A DNA stretch of 64,000 bases from Jackrogersella multiformis (lineage: Eukaryota; Ascomycota; Sordariomycetes; Xylariales; Hypoxylaceae), in contig CADCXD010000005.1 in NCBI GenBank assembly GCA_902806575.1, positions 1 through 64,000 of the forward strand. Direction: 5' to 3'. The position numbers were made by a program, and so were the translations under genes. Shown here piece after piece: positions 11,414 through 21,665 of this stretch. Position 1 is the stretch's first letter. Every line of letters begins with the position of its first letter. The notes beneath the pieces were generated by a model. The model was not told the origin of the DNA, searched no databases, and saw nothing but the letters and a program-made list of their open reading frames with translations.

Positions 11414-11735
11414 TAAATAGAAGGAAGCCATCGTCCCATTGCAACGCTCCATTCGCAAACAAGTGTCAAGTCTATAAAGTAAAAGTAAAAAGATATTCCG
11501 ACATCCCTAATATAACCAACAATACTCCTCTTCCGTTATCAGAATGATGAGCAAGATTAAGAAAGCCCAGTGGAGTTGCAAGAGGAAATGTACGACCAAA
11601 GTCAGGTCAGCGTGCAATCTTATACTCCGGAAGGTAAAGATGATGAGAATCTAGAACAGGGATAGGGGGTTATGGTGACAGAGGAGCCAGATATTAGCTA
11701 GTCTTCCAAGACCTTAAGTTATAAGTTTGAAGTTA
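11414..11735 (+). pseudogene. decayed unknown gene, probable right part
   Basis: Immediately after the 3' LTR one plus frame (congruent to 2 mod 3) reads as hydrophilic, Gln/Glu-rich protein, for example ESPVELQEEMYDQSQVSVQ at 11563-11619. It is broken only by TAA and TAG codons that fit mutated CAA and CAG. It has the same strand and same style of decay as 3298-4693, and removing a 6718-bp insert changes the frame from 1 to 2 as observed. I infer that both are halves of one gene split by the retrotransposon. The lack of a visible target-site duplication leaves room for coincidence. No domain is recognised. Confidence 0.45.
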
Positions 11736-11994
11736 GTTCTTGTTGTTGTTTACGTTGGACTTCAAGTTGAGGTTCTACGTTAGTATCATTTCCCTCGATT
11801 CCCATCTACGACGTATGAAGAGAGCATATCGATTTCTAGTTCATACTACGTCTATAAGTAATGATATCTCCTTTTTATCACCTCGTTCTCTTTCCTCCTC
11901 GCTCCTCTTAGAAATTATATGTAGCAACTACCGCGATATAGAATAAAAATATAATAACAGCAAATGCGGCTTAGTTTCGAATTGGCAATACGTT

Positions 11995-13606
11995 CTAGCT
12001 CCACGAGACCAGGTGTTGGTCTTTTAGATGTGGGAGGATCCTGTCGACTTCGACATCGACCGTCTCCAGTATGTGTTCTGGCGGGTAGGTGGCTTTCCAG
12101 CCAAGCTCTTCTTGAGCACGCCGTGCTGTAAATGTGCATCTTATACCACACAGTCAAATTAGCATGTTTGAACGATTGTTTCGATGACGCGGTGGCCATA
12201 GAACTCACTTTCCGCCTAACTGAAGAGGCACGAATTCCTTCGGTAGCCCGAGCGCAGTACCCATTTCCTTCAAGATGTGATCATTTGCCATGGTCACTTG
12301 GTCGTCGTCGACGATTTTACGTTTGGCGAGAGCTGCTCCCACGGCGCTATATAAATCATCCCACTGTTACAACACTCAGTTAGAGGAGTGGCCCGATAAA
12401 GACGTAGGCGTGCGCAGCTTTAGGTGTGGTTTCTTTTCGGGCCTGGAGAGCGTAGTGGAAGAAGGCTGAAATCTGAACTACACTTACTGCGACGCTTCCT
12501 GAAGAAGCAAGGTAATAACCGTTTTTGCCGTAGCTGGGATTCCCGTTGACGAGAATCTTGCGTAGTAGTTCCATATACATCGTGGTGTTGTCGATTACGT
12601 GACAGACTGGCCACGTCTGTCCTATCGTGGTTAGTTGTTATGCACTTAATATGTAGAGACAGTATACGGACGGACCGGGTGGTCAGGATCGACGCGATAC
12701 ACACGTTTCAGCGCCTTTGCTGCCCGCACTATGGCTACTATTTGTCGCAGCATCGAGATGGGTTCGCCGAACCCCTCGCTCTTCCCATCTACGTAAGGCG
12801 TCGTTAGCAAGTTATGTTATTAGGATTTCAAAAGAATATCCTTAATCAGCGCGGGCAAGTAGGTCGCCTTTTGAAAAAAGAATTTCAGAACTTCCATCGC
12901 CATTAAGGGGTAGCCTACACACGATACAGGGGACGAAGATGTAGCTGCGAACACCATGCTGCTCAGCTTGCTCTATCACTCCGCAACTGTTATTGACGGC
13001 CTGCGTGGTGTCTTAGTTCTAACACATCGAAAGTAGGATATAGGCATCTACACGCGTATGAATACATGCTTACCTCCTGGAGCATGGTCAATCTTGATCG
13101 TTGAGACTTCTGGATGCTGTAGAGCTGCGGATCGGTATCCATAAGGGGATGGTCGGTTGGAGCGCCCGCGTGGCCGGAGAATAGCTTAGCCCCCGTGGTC
13201 TGAAAAAACATTATTAGAGTTGGTGTTAGATATCAAACATAGTCTCCCACGGCCAGGATCGTCTCGGGTAGCCTACATGCAAGAAATGAACAGTACGTCC
13301 GGTTCTCTTCTTCACCTCGGCGAGCGCCTTGATGAAGAACGTTGGCGGGCCGGAGGATATTGCGTCGATCGTGTAATAAACGACCGTAATCTCGTTCTCG
13401 ATGACGGAAGTTCATATTTCGGACTCGTCCTTCAGATTGAAAAATAGCGGCTGGGCGCCGTACTGTCGGACGCCATCTGCTTGCTCCGCCGTACGCGCCG
13501 AGGCGTATAGCTTTCCGTAGGGAGGTAGGTTTGCGGCACCCATGAGAGCAAGGAGAGAGCCGCCGAGGTATCCGGAACCCCCTGTTATCAAGACGTTATG
13601 GGCCAT
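11995..13606 (-). pseudogene. SDR/NAD-epimerase-like gene with one nonsense codon
   Basis: Seven exons join in phase on the minus strand: 13606-13277, 13199-13074, 13000-12919, 12788-12676, 12616-12488, 12363-12209 and 12139-11995. The N-terminus has the Rossmann motif in VLITGGSGYLGG (residues 5-16). Later pieces such as EQHGVRSYIFVPCIVYGK, TWPVCHVIDNT and KEFVPLQLGGKCTFT fit a fungal NAD(P)-binding epimerase/NmrA-like family. All splice signals look usable; one acceptor is ATAAG. The one defect is TGA at 13412-13414 in exon 1, where CGA (Arg) would restore the frame. It is most simply a pseudogene inactivated by one C-to-T change, perhaps RIP leaking from the transposon about 2 kb away. Substrate unknown. 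Confidence 0.8.
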
Positions 13607-14604
13607 GGCGAAATATTCCAGAAAGGTTGTCGACTTGATTATTACCTACTATTAGACAATCAAGACCTATTCTTCATCGAGGCTAGACCACCTTTGCAAA
13701 AGGTTCAGGTTTACTTTTATGTTTAGATTAAGCAATTAGTCTTGAAGATGCAAGGATTGGAGAAGCGGGTGATTCGAAATCGCATACGAACCCATTCTGC
13801 CCGGTAATCTCATAAAAGTTCTATCCTTCCGTAACCACTACGATGGTGGGTCCCGCGGCGAGATGGTTCGGCCGCAAAACCGGTTTGTAAGGTATCGCCA
13901 GAGTTGCTATCGAAAGGATGACATATAAGGTACCTATAGTATGGCGTGTTTGTGAGTGTCCTTTAGACTAAGTCGGGTATAATTATGATTCAAAGCTTAC
14001 AAATCATACCGTATTATAAAATCTATTGGTGCAAGGCCATAATTCGTAATATTTTTAGCTCTTCTCTGCGGGAAAATATTTCCCCTTCTCTGATATATAC
14101 GAGATTTCGATGTAGAAATACAGAGGCTGCCCTTGGTACCTAGGTACTTAATATATGTCACATACCACGCGCCGTCGTAGTTAGCATCACGATGCCCGGT
14201 GCAATTGCTTGAAGATTATGGCGTTGGTGCATATGTACATCACAGGCAAAAGAAGAAGGTTTGCCGTCGAAGCGTAGACTCAAATCCTGGTGTTTGAATT
14301 CATAAATATATAAAGCCTAAGAGCAGGGTATCAATCAGCATGTATACGGAGCAAAGTCATGATTTTAGTTTCCTTCGTTCATTCTCTTCTTCTCTTCTTC
14401 CAGTCCATCGTATCGTAGTCCCGCGTTTTCCCTGTCACTCTACAACAACGAAGTGAGTGGAATCGATGTTCGTCAAGCATTGATGTTGTCCAAACCAAAT
14501 GTTCTATGCAGCGTAGTAGCCTCGAGGTGCCGTACGTTCTTGCATGTACTTAGGTAGGTACCTAGGTAAATATATATATTCGCCTAACACCTACATCGCC
14601 CTGA
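13607..14604. other. intergenic, no gene seen
   Basis: Shared region between the SDR pseudogene start and the 3' end of the Zn2Cys6 gene. It contains TACCTAGGTA-type repeats near 14135-14150 and 14548-14575. No coding frame or RNA gene recognised. Confidence 0.5.
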
Positions 14605-17547
14605 TTAGATGCCTCCCATAAAACCTACTCGCCCCATCGCGAGTCCGTTATCCATCCAGTTCTGCCAGTTAAATGTTTCGTCCATTTCCATGTCGACGTC
14701 CTGGTCGTTAGTCGCTGGCGCGCTCGTGGTCGCGGTCCCGGTCGCAGCCGTGTTTCTCAACGGGCCCGTACCCCAGCTGCTGGTCCAGAGCCATGGTGGT
14801 GGGTTATCCTCGAGGAAGTTTTGCGAAGGCGGGCCTGTCGCTGTATGATACGAGGTGTTACCGGCCGTGCCGAATGTTTCGGTAGGAATCGTTTGGGCCG
14901 GACGGGTCTCGTCCGGTGGCTGAGCGCCTCCTCCTTCGGTTAGATATGAATGATCGCTAGGGAAGGCTACCGAGAAGAGGTCTGAAGTGTCCAGATACGG
15001 CTGCGACATCAAGTGGTCGACATACTGCATCTCGGCCTGGGGCGTTTCGATACCCGGCCGCTGCTGACGGGCTTCCGTCTTTTCCGTCGGTGGGCCGTCG
15101 CTCGTGATGTTTGAGATGTGGCGAATATGTTTCTCGGGGCCCTTAACCCCGACGAGCCTGCGCCACTGATCCTGGGCGAGGACGCTTCGCATCGAGCTAG
15201 AGAGGTGTTTGAAGTTGTCCGGCTGTAGTTTCTTCTGTTCGTCGAGGTCAAGCTGCTGAGCCGTTTCGGGATCGGCTCTCAGCCGCTTGATCTCTTCGTC
15301 CCTGTGACGCCTCGCCTGGCCCATGAGCTTGCGCAGCGGAACCCAGACGCCGGGCCTGGCGCGCTCGGCCGCGTCGGGAATCTGGAAGGTCGCGTTGAGC
15401 ACGATCCAGGCGCGCTCGAGCGACGTCGTCCAAGGCAGGCGGCACGTCTCGAGCAATAGATAGGCAACGGCGTGCCATTGTGCGTACGTCTGGAAGAGCC
15501 ACCGCCACTGCCGGCACTTCGGCTCCGAGTTCAGGATCTTTGTGTACTCGACCACCTCGAGGGAAGCCATGAATAGCCGGTGCCGGATGTCCTTGTCGAG
15601 CTCCTGGCCCGTGGAATGCAGCAGCATGGGTTGGTAGATGATCAAGCTCATCTTGGCCATGATAAGCCGCGCAATCATGGCGGCGACCCAGTGCAGCACG
15701 TCCGAGTCCTTGTCTCCGCACGACTTGAGATACTTCTTCTCTATGCGCTCGTAGCACTCCAGAAGCATGTCGTCGCGCTCCGCTTCGGTACTCCGGGACC
15801 GACACGGGGCCATACCGTTCGTTGCGAAGTGTATCTTCCTGGATAGGGCGCATATCTCGTACCGGATGAGGCAGAATGTCATGTCCGTAGGCCCTGTCTT
15901 CTCCTCCGGGAACCCCGTCATCTCCGGTCTTATGTCGGCGTCGTTCACGTTCAGGGGGAACTGTGTGTCGTACGTCCTCTCCGCGATCGTCAGCTCTGTA
16001 CCTTGGTCCTCCGCCGACCTGAGGTCCAGGATGCAGATCGCCCACCACAGCCGGCGGCGCATTTCTACGTCGAAGGGGCTTAGGTCGTCGAACTTGGTCC
16101 CTTCTCTGTGTATGCCGAGGGACTGCGAGATGCGGATCGCGAGGCCGGTGAGCGTCCAGGCGAATCTGGTGTCGTCGTACCGGCGGACGAGGACGAGGAA
16201 GAGGGTGCAAGCTTGCACGACTACCAGTTCCGATGTGACGAGGAAGTTCGCCTTCGCGAGAGCTTGCTCCGTAGCGAAGCGATATTTGTTTATCAGGTGC
16301 CCCTTCTCGGCGCCGAAATTTACCTTGACCTAGACAGATCGTTGTCAGCCTGCGCGCCTGGTCAGCTACTTCGTCGGGTCCATACCTCGTCGTCCTCCAT
16401 AGACGTGATAGAAGCGTAGTAGATGGCGAACATGAGAGCTTCCATCCCCGGCGAGATGTCGTTCATATTGGTCCTCAGCTCGCGGATGATCTTTCCTATA
16501 GACGGCACGTGTAATATTTTGACTAGCGGGTCCACATTCTCTTGGTAGACCTGCCAGATGAACGGTATCTGGGAGGGCAGCGGGTGCAGTTTGCGCAGGT
16601 CGACGTCGGAAGAGCTATAGCCGAACACGAAGCCGTGGTGATCGACCTGATCCGGATACTGGCTATTCATGCCGGGACTGCTACCGTCGTCCGAGCCTTC
16701 GGAGTCCTCGTCGCTGAGCAGCTCCGTATCGGTTCGGAGCTGGTTAATCTATCCCGCGTCTCAACGATCCCATCCACCCGGGCCTTGGATAGCATGGGGC
16801 ACATACCTCGTCGTTGATTTTAGACCAGAACGCGCTGCTCACATATCGCGTCTTCCCCTTCTCGTTCAGCACCAGCCTTCCGAAAGATGCGTCGACTTCG
16901 ACGGCCGGGTTCTTCCACGAAGGGTGGGCGTGGTCGCCGGTCTGCGAGCGGCCGGGCTTCGAGTGGTCGGCCGGCGGGTAGCCACCGGGGAGGTTCTCGC
17001 TGTACGCGAACCCGCTCTGCCTTCGGCGTTCTTTCTCGTGCGCGCCGTCCGCCGTAGCCTCCGGCGAGCCCCCGCCGCTGAGTGAGGGGTGCCTGGCCGT
17101 CTCGATTTCGATCTGCCCGCTCAGGTCCTCTACTATGCTCTCCAGCTTCCTTAGGCGCTTCATCAGCTCGATCTCGCGCTCGCTCGTCTGCTTCGGCGGG
17201 GCGTTGGGGTCTTTCACGCGCGGCCGCCGAGGAGCGCGGCCGGGGGCGGGGAACACGCATTGGATCTGGGCCTTGCGACAATTGCCGCACGGCATGAACT
17301 TGTCGCACCTAACCTTTCGGCGGCGACATGTTACGCAGCTGCGCGGGTTCAGTGCCGACGTGGGCGTGGTCGAGGGGTCGAGCGTGATCGGGCCCGAAGA
17401 CGTGAAGGCGGGATTGAGAGCGAGGGGGCCGGCGATGGGAGCGGCCGAGGCGGTGCTTGGTACCGTCGCAGGGTCTTGTGGCGTCGATGCGGCGCCCGGC
17501 GAGCTGATCGAGTTGTCGTTCGGAGAAGAGCGGGATGACGACTCCAT
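14605..17547 (-). CDS. Zn2Cys6 fungal-specific transcription factor
   Basis: Three exons join in phase 0: 17547-16807, 16739-16386 and 16329-14605, giving 938 aa. A disordered Ser/Pro/Ala-rich N-terminus precedes the binuclear zinc cluster at residues 71-97 (Cys 71, 74, 81, 87, 90, 97; spacing CX2CX6CX5CX2CX6C) with the basic CRRRKVRC segment. A Leu-rich helix follows at about 122-145, a probable dimerisation coiled coil. The middle carries the fungal_trans domain; LTGLAIRISQSLGIHRE and EMRRRLWWAICILDLR are typical of its core. The Asp/Asn-rich C-terminus may be an activation region. Both introns are short with GTATG donors. It is a nuclear activator or repressor. Target genes are unknown, and the adjacent SDR pseudogene is the only enzyme-like neighbour. 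Confidence 0.9.
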
Positions 17548-19605
17548 GGGAGAGTCGAATTGTTGTGGACGGCAGAAGCAGAAGATGGACTAGGCAGTGT
17601 GCGGGCGGTCCGCAGGCGACGCTCGGAACTCTGGGCCGATGCGCATAGGGCTGAGAGGTTTCGAGACCTTGTCTTAGGTACTTGTCAAAAGATGGGCAAA
17701 TCTCGGATTGCCTCGCAGCTAAAATCGGCGGGAACGTTTCTGGGGGTTAAGGAGGTATTGCGAAAGCGAAGTTTCGTCAGAGGGGACAAATATCAAGAGG
17801 CTTATGAAAACCTGTTTCGAGATAATTACACAAGCTAGCTAGAAATCCTACAAGACCAGGGCTGAATTTAGGACGGCTCGCCTCTCCATGTTTTGACTCA
17901 CTCGGAGATGGTGGGGGCCCTCCTTTGTATAAATACAATATCACCTAGGATCGTAACCGCGGTCAATCACCAAGGATTTGATCTCGGTTTATGCGTCACC
18001 TCCTACTTATAAACAAAAAAAGTAGAAAAAAGGAGTTAGTCGGCCAAGCCCTTCCAACAATACATATAGATGACGACGGTGAGAAATAAATAATAAATTG
18101 TTCCAACCTTATGTAGTTGAAGCTAGAAGAGACGAGAATACCTACCTACCTCCTAATTAGTACCTTAGGTAGGTAGGCAGGTAATGTGAGAAGTACCTAC
18201 CTAGGTAGGTAAGTAAAGAGATCCCCTGACCTACCATTTCTAGCAACGTCCTTCCTTTTACCGCCTTAAATCCGTAGTTCGGATATACAATCATAGAACT
18301 CGGCTTGAAAAACCCCCATCTTCGGTACTTTGAGTACCTAGGTACCTAATCAATATCCCTTCGCGAATTCAATCAACTTTCTAACCTCTAGATCTTAGCT
18401 AAGAAGGTACCAAGGTTGTAGAATAAGGCATATAAGTGTAATACATGACGAAAATATTGGTAACGGCCGAGAGTTAAGCAAAGATTCCTTACCCCGATCA
18501 TACTATACGAGTAATGTAAAACCAATAGTTTTATAATTTCATTAGTCAGAATGTACCAATAACTTATCCTTACCTAGGTCGCTTAGTAATTAAAAACGGC
18601 GCGGAGGAAGATGAGCCAGAAAAGACTAAGCCTCGGTATTCGTCCCAAGTTTTGTAAAATTCTGGTAGACGACGCGGGCCTTATGATTTCACGGAATAAC
18701 ATACCTTGCTGGCTACCTAGGTAAGGTACCTAGTGTATGTAGGATGCTAAGATAGATCAGATAAGATAAAATGAGATCAGTATACGTTTTGTATATTTGC
18801 GATCCCACCAAATGTACGAGTAGGCACTAGCCAGCCCGTCAAGATCCCTCCCCTATAGTAAGTAGGTGGAATCGTAGGCCGATATTCAGTCGACACTACT
18901 AGAACTCGTGTTGCCACTTGCGCCTCTCTTGGTCGGCACCTTGGTCGCTCTACCGGGAATGCTTCAGACAACCTGGGACTCCCTAGTTACCGGCTTATAT
19001 CTAAAGCCAGGTGATAGTACAAGATCGATGGACGATCTGTCAAACCGTGTACGGCTCTGCGAATACGGGGGTGGTCCGGAGAATTTCGTGGCTCTGTCGT
19101 GGGAAGAGTTAATCCACGACGTCGAAGCCGGGAAGATAAGATAAATGATTCCGGTATAAAAATAAAAAATACAACTCGAAAACATCCGTATAATGCATGA
19201 AATACTCGAGTCTAGTGTGGTAGCGCAAAAATGTTCGTAGTACCTTAGGTAGTTAGCGACGAATGAGAGTCGGTGGCCAAGTTGAAGGACGAGGACTCTG
19301 GGCAGATGTTGAATGCCTTTTATTGCATGCGTCTTGGTATCGGATCTTTTAGCCAGGTGATATCCATTACCTCATATGGTCTTCAAAACACGCTATAATA
19401 GCCTGACTACGGACCTAACCTCACTTCCAAGGTTCTCGTCGCCCTTAAATATTTAGCTCATGCTACGTAGTAGATGCAAGGTTAAGGTCAATAACTACCT
19501 ATCTACCTCCTACCAAGGCATATTCTTTTTCTTTTCCTACAATTGTCTGCCTAATCTACCTAACCTACCCAATCTAACGCATTCCAATATTTGCTGCCGA
19601 GCAAT
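17548..19605. other. 2-kb intergenic region with TACCTAGGTA repeats
   Basis: Holds the likely promoter of the minus-strand regulator (GC-rich next to 17548) and of the plus-strand oxidoreductase. TACCTAGGTAGG repeats are clustered at 18139-18214 and recur at 18335-18352 and 18713-18732. Short frames (for example 18908-19144) have no coding features I can support. Confidence 0.5.
18139..18214. repeat. TACCTAGGTA-type palindromic repeat cluster
   Basis: Runs of CCTACCTACCT, TACCTTAGGTAGGTAGG and TACCTACCTAGGTAGGTAAG. The units are self-complementary around CCTAGG. The same words recur in most intergenic gaps of this window and not in the coding exons. Confidence 0.7.
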
Positions 19606-20646
19606 ATGTCTACGCCGTCTCCAGCCGACTTGAAAACTATGAGGGCTTGGGTCTACACCTCGGCGGATGGTGGACTTGAGAAAAATCTCAAGCTAGTCGA
19701 CAACGCCTCGCCGCCATTCCACCAACCGCTCCCCAAAGATGCCATCCTCCTAAAAGTGCACTACAGCTCTCTTAACCCCGTCGACTTCAAGATCCCCGAG
19801 CACCTGGGTATTCTAGCACGCCTCTTGATCTCCACTCCCGCATCCCCCGGTCTAGATTTCGCGGGTGTCGTTGCACAAACTGGCGACGCCGTCAAAGACT
19901 TCAAAGCAGGCGACAAGGTCTTCGGGAGGGTCGACCCGTCAAAGCACGGCACGCTCGGCGAATTCGTGTCCGCGAAGGCGGATGGATGTGTGATCGTGCC
20001 CGAGGGCGTGTCTCTCGAGGACGCGAGCTGCATCGGCACGGCGGGGCTGACGGCGTTCCAATGCATCGTGCCGAACGTCAAGGAAGGGGACAAGGTCTTC
20101 ATCAATGGCGGCAGCGGCGGGACCGGGACGTTCGGCATCCAGATTGCCAAAGCGGTTGGTTGCCATGTGACGACGAGCTGCTCGGAGCAGAACGTCGAGC
20201 TATGTCGCAGCCTTGGAGCGGATGAGATCATCGACTACACTAAAGAGAACGTTTCCGAGGTCCTGAAGGCGAAAGGCCAGGTTTACCAGCTGGTAGTCGA
20301 CAACGTCGGCACCGCGCCCCTGGATCTCTACACCGCGGCCGACCACTACCTTCTTCCCGGGGGCAAGTTCGTGCAGATAGGAATCCAGATGTCGCTAGGC
20401 GGCCTAAGGTACGTTGCATCGAGACAATTATTGCCATCCTTTCTAGGAGGCGGCAAGAGGAAGTGGGAGTTTCTCGTCTCGAAGGATAAGCATGAACATT
20501 TTGAGCAGCTGGGAAGATGGATGAAGGAAGGCAAGCTCAAGGTCGTGATTGCCAAGTCCTTCCCATACGAAGATGCGCCCCAGGCGTTCGAGATGTTGAA
20601 GACGGGGCGCGTAAAGGGGAAGATTGTTGTACGCGGCCCTGCATGA
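19606..20646 (+). CDS. quinone oxidoreductase-like zinc-free MDR enzyme
   Basis: Intronless, 346 aa from the ATG at 19606; the frame opens slightly upstream without an ATG. Medium-chain dehydrogenase/reductase fold: an N-terminal GroES-like domain with HYSSLNPVDFKI and GLDFAGVV, then a Rossmann domain with NGGSGGTGTFGIQIAKAVG (about residues 155-175) as in NADPH-dependent quinone reductases of the zeta-crystallin/YhdH/RTN4IP1 type. The structural and catalytic zinc Cys pattern of classical alcohol dehydrogenases is absent, so a zinc-free reductase is likely. The C-terminal GRVKGKIVV ending is typical of the family. It probably reduces quinones or enones in the cytosol or mitochondria; substrate unknown. 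Confidence 0.88.
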   Translation: MSTPSPADLKTMRAWVYTSADGGLEKNLKLVDNASPPFHQPLPKDAILLKVHYSSLNPVDFKIPEHLGILARLLISTPASPGLDFAGVVAQTGDAVKDFKAGDKVFGRVDPSKHGTLGEFVSAKADGCVIVPEGVSLEDASCIGTAGLTAFQCIVPNVKEGDKVFINGGSGGTGTFGIQIAKAVGCHVTTSCSEQNVELCRSLGADEIIDYTKENVSEVLKAKGQVYQLVVDNVGTAPLDLYTAADHYLLPGGKFVQIGIQMSLGGLRYVASRQLLPSFLGGGKRKWEFLVSKDKHEHFEQLGRWMKEGKLKVVIAKSFPYEDAPQAFEMLKTGRVKGKIVVRGPA

Positions 20647-21665
20647 AGCTGCATAGGTACGGATGGGCCGCTATAAGAAAAATAGTTTACATAGGGGATC
20701 AAAGATGGCAATACAACTCACCCATGCATGCATGAGGTAGATAGGTCCCTACGGTATGAATTTTGAGAACTAGGTACCTAGGTATGCATTGAAATTAAAC
20801 GTACTCGTCTACGTCGATACTCGCCATCTCTATTCGTGTAGCCTTCCTATTATGTGGTCCGAACTAACAGTTCGCTGATATAGGTAATCATCGATAACTA
20901 GTAACTCTCGATCTGCCTTGTCTGCCTCTCTTAAACTGTTACCTAACGATAGCAATAACCTCCTTTCGCTCGTCGTGGGTCTCGTCTCCGCACAGAGTGG
21001 GATGTCAAATTGTAGAGAATGTGCAAAGACAACTCTTAAAAGCTGATTAGGGGCCACGAGATCAAGGTTAGTACAATTAGGCACCCGAGGTCCAGCTTCA
21101 TATAGTTATAGTCAAGAGCATAGAGAAGGATTGCTTATTAAATTTATCTTATTTAGAAATGACATTATATTATATGCATGTATATCTACTAAGCGATGGT
21201 GAACCCGATAATAGTCTACCGATATTTATTTACCACCGAGAGCCCTCTTGATAGCCGGCGTCGCCAGCAGGTCTATATGAACACCACGTCTTTCTAGGGA
21301 TCTATGATAGAGAATAGCCTTTCTGCTTCATCTCGAGGCTAATTCTACGACTGCAATCGCTCGCTAATGCTTATGCTGCTCATCTCCATACGCTGCTATA
21401 GCCACCGTGGTTTCTTCCTTGTCTCTCGTTAAAATAAGATGGACCGAGGCTCCGTAGGACACGACGAATTTCCAACCGACTTTGTGGGATACCCCCTACT
21501 AAACACCTGCCCGGATAATCTCAGGATTTGCCGCGCGAAATAAACCTGAACGCGAGCCTATCGAACGCCAACCACAATGCATCATTATGTTCAAAACAGA
21601 ACGCATCGTCTTCGAATCTTGCTACCCCCTACAGATCAGGACATGGAAACCAAAGTATGGATCGC
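20647..21665. other. intergenic between convergent genes, no gene seen
   Basis: 3' flanks of the oxidoreductase and HMG-CoA reductase genes. One TACCTAGGTA motif lies near 20772-20783. No supported coding frame. Confidence 0.5.

Noticed and set aside
4688..11425. Target-site duplication of the LTR element (AGAAT at 4688-4692 against AGAAG at 11419-11423)
   Set aside because: Not identical, and would need the LTR ends moved to positions where the two LTRs no longer match.
15248..16210. Long minus frame of 320 codons rich in Arg and Pro
   Set aside because: Shifted-frame shadow of the GC-rich third exon of the Zn2Cys6 gene; composition is that of a wrong frame.
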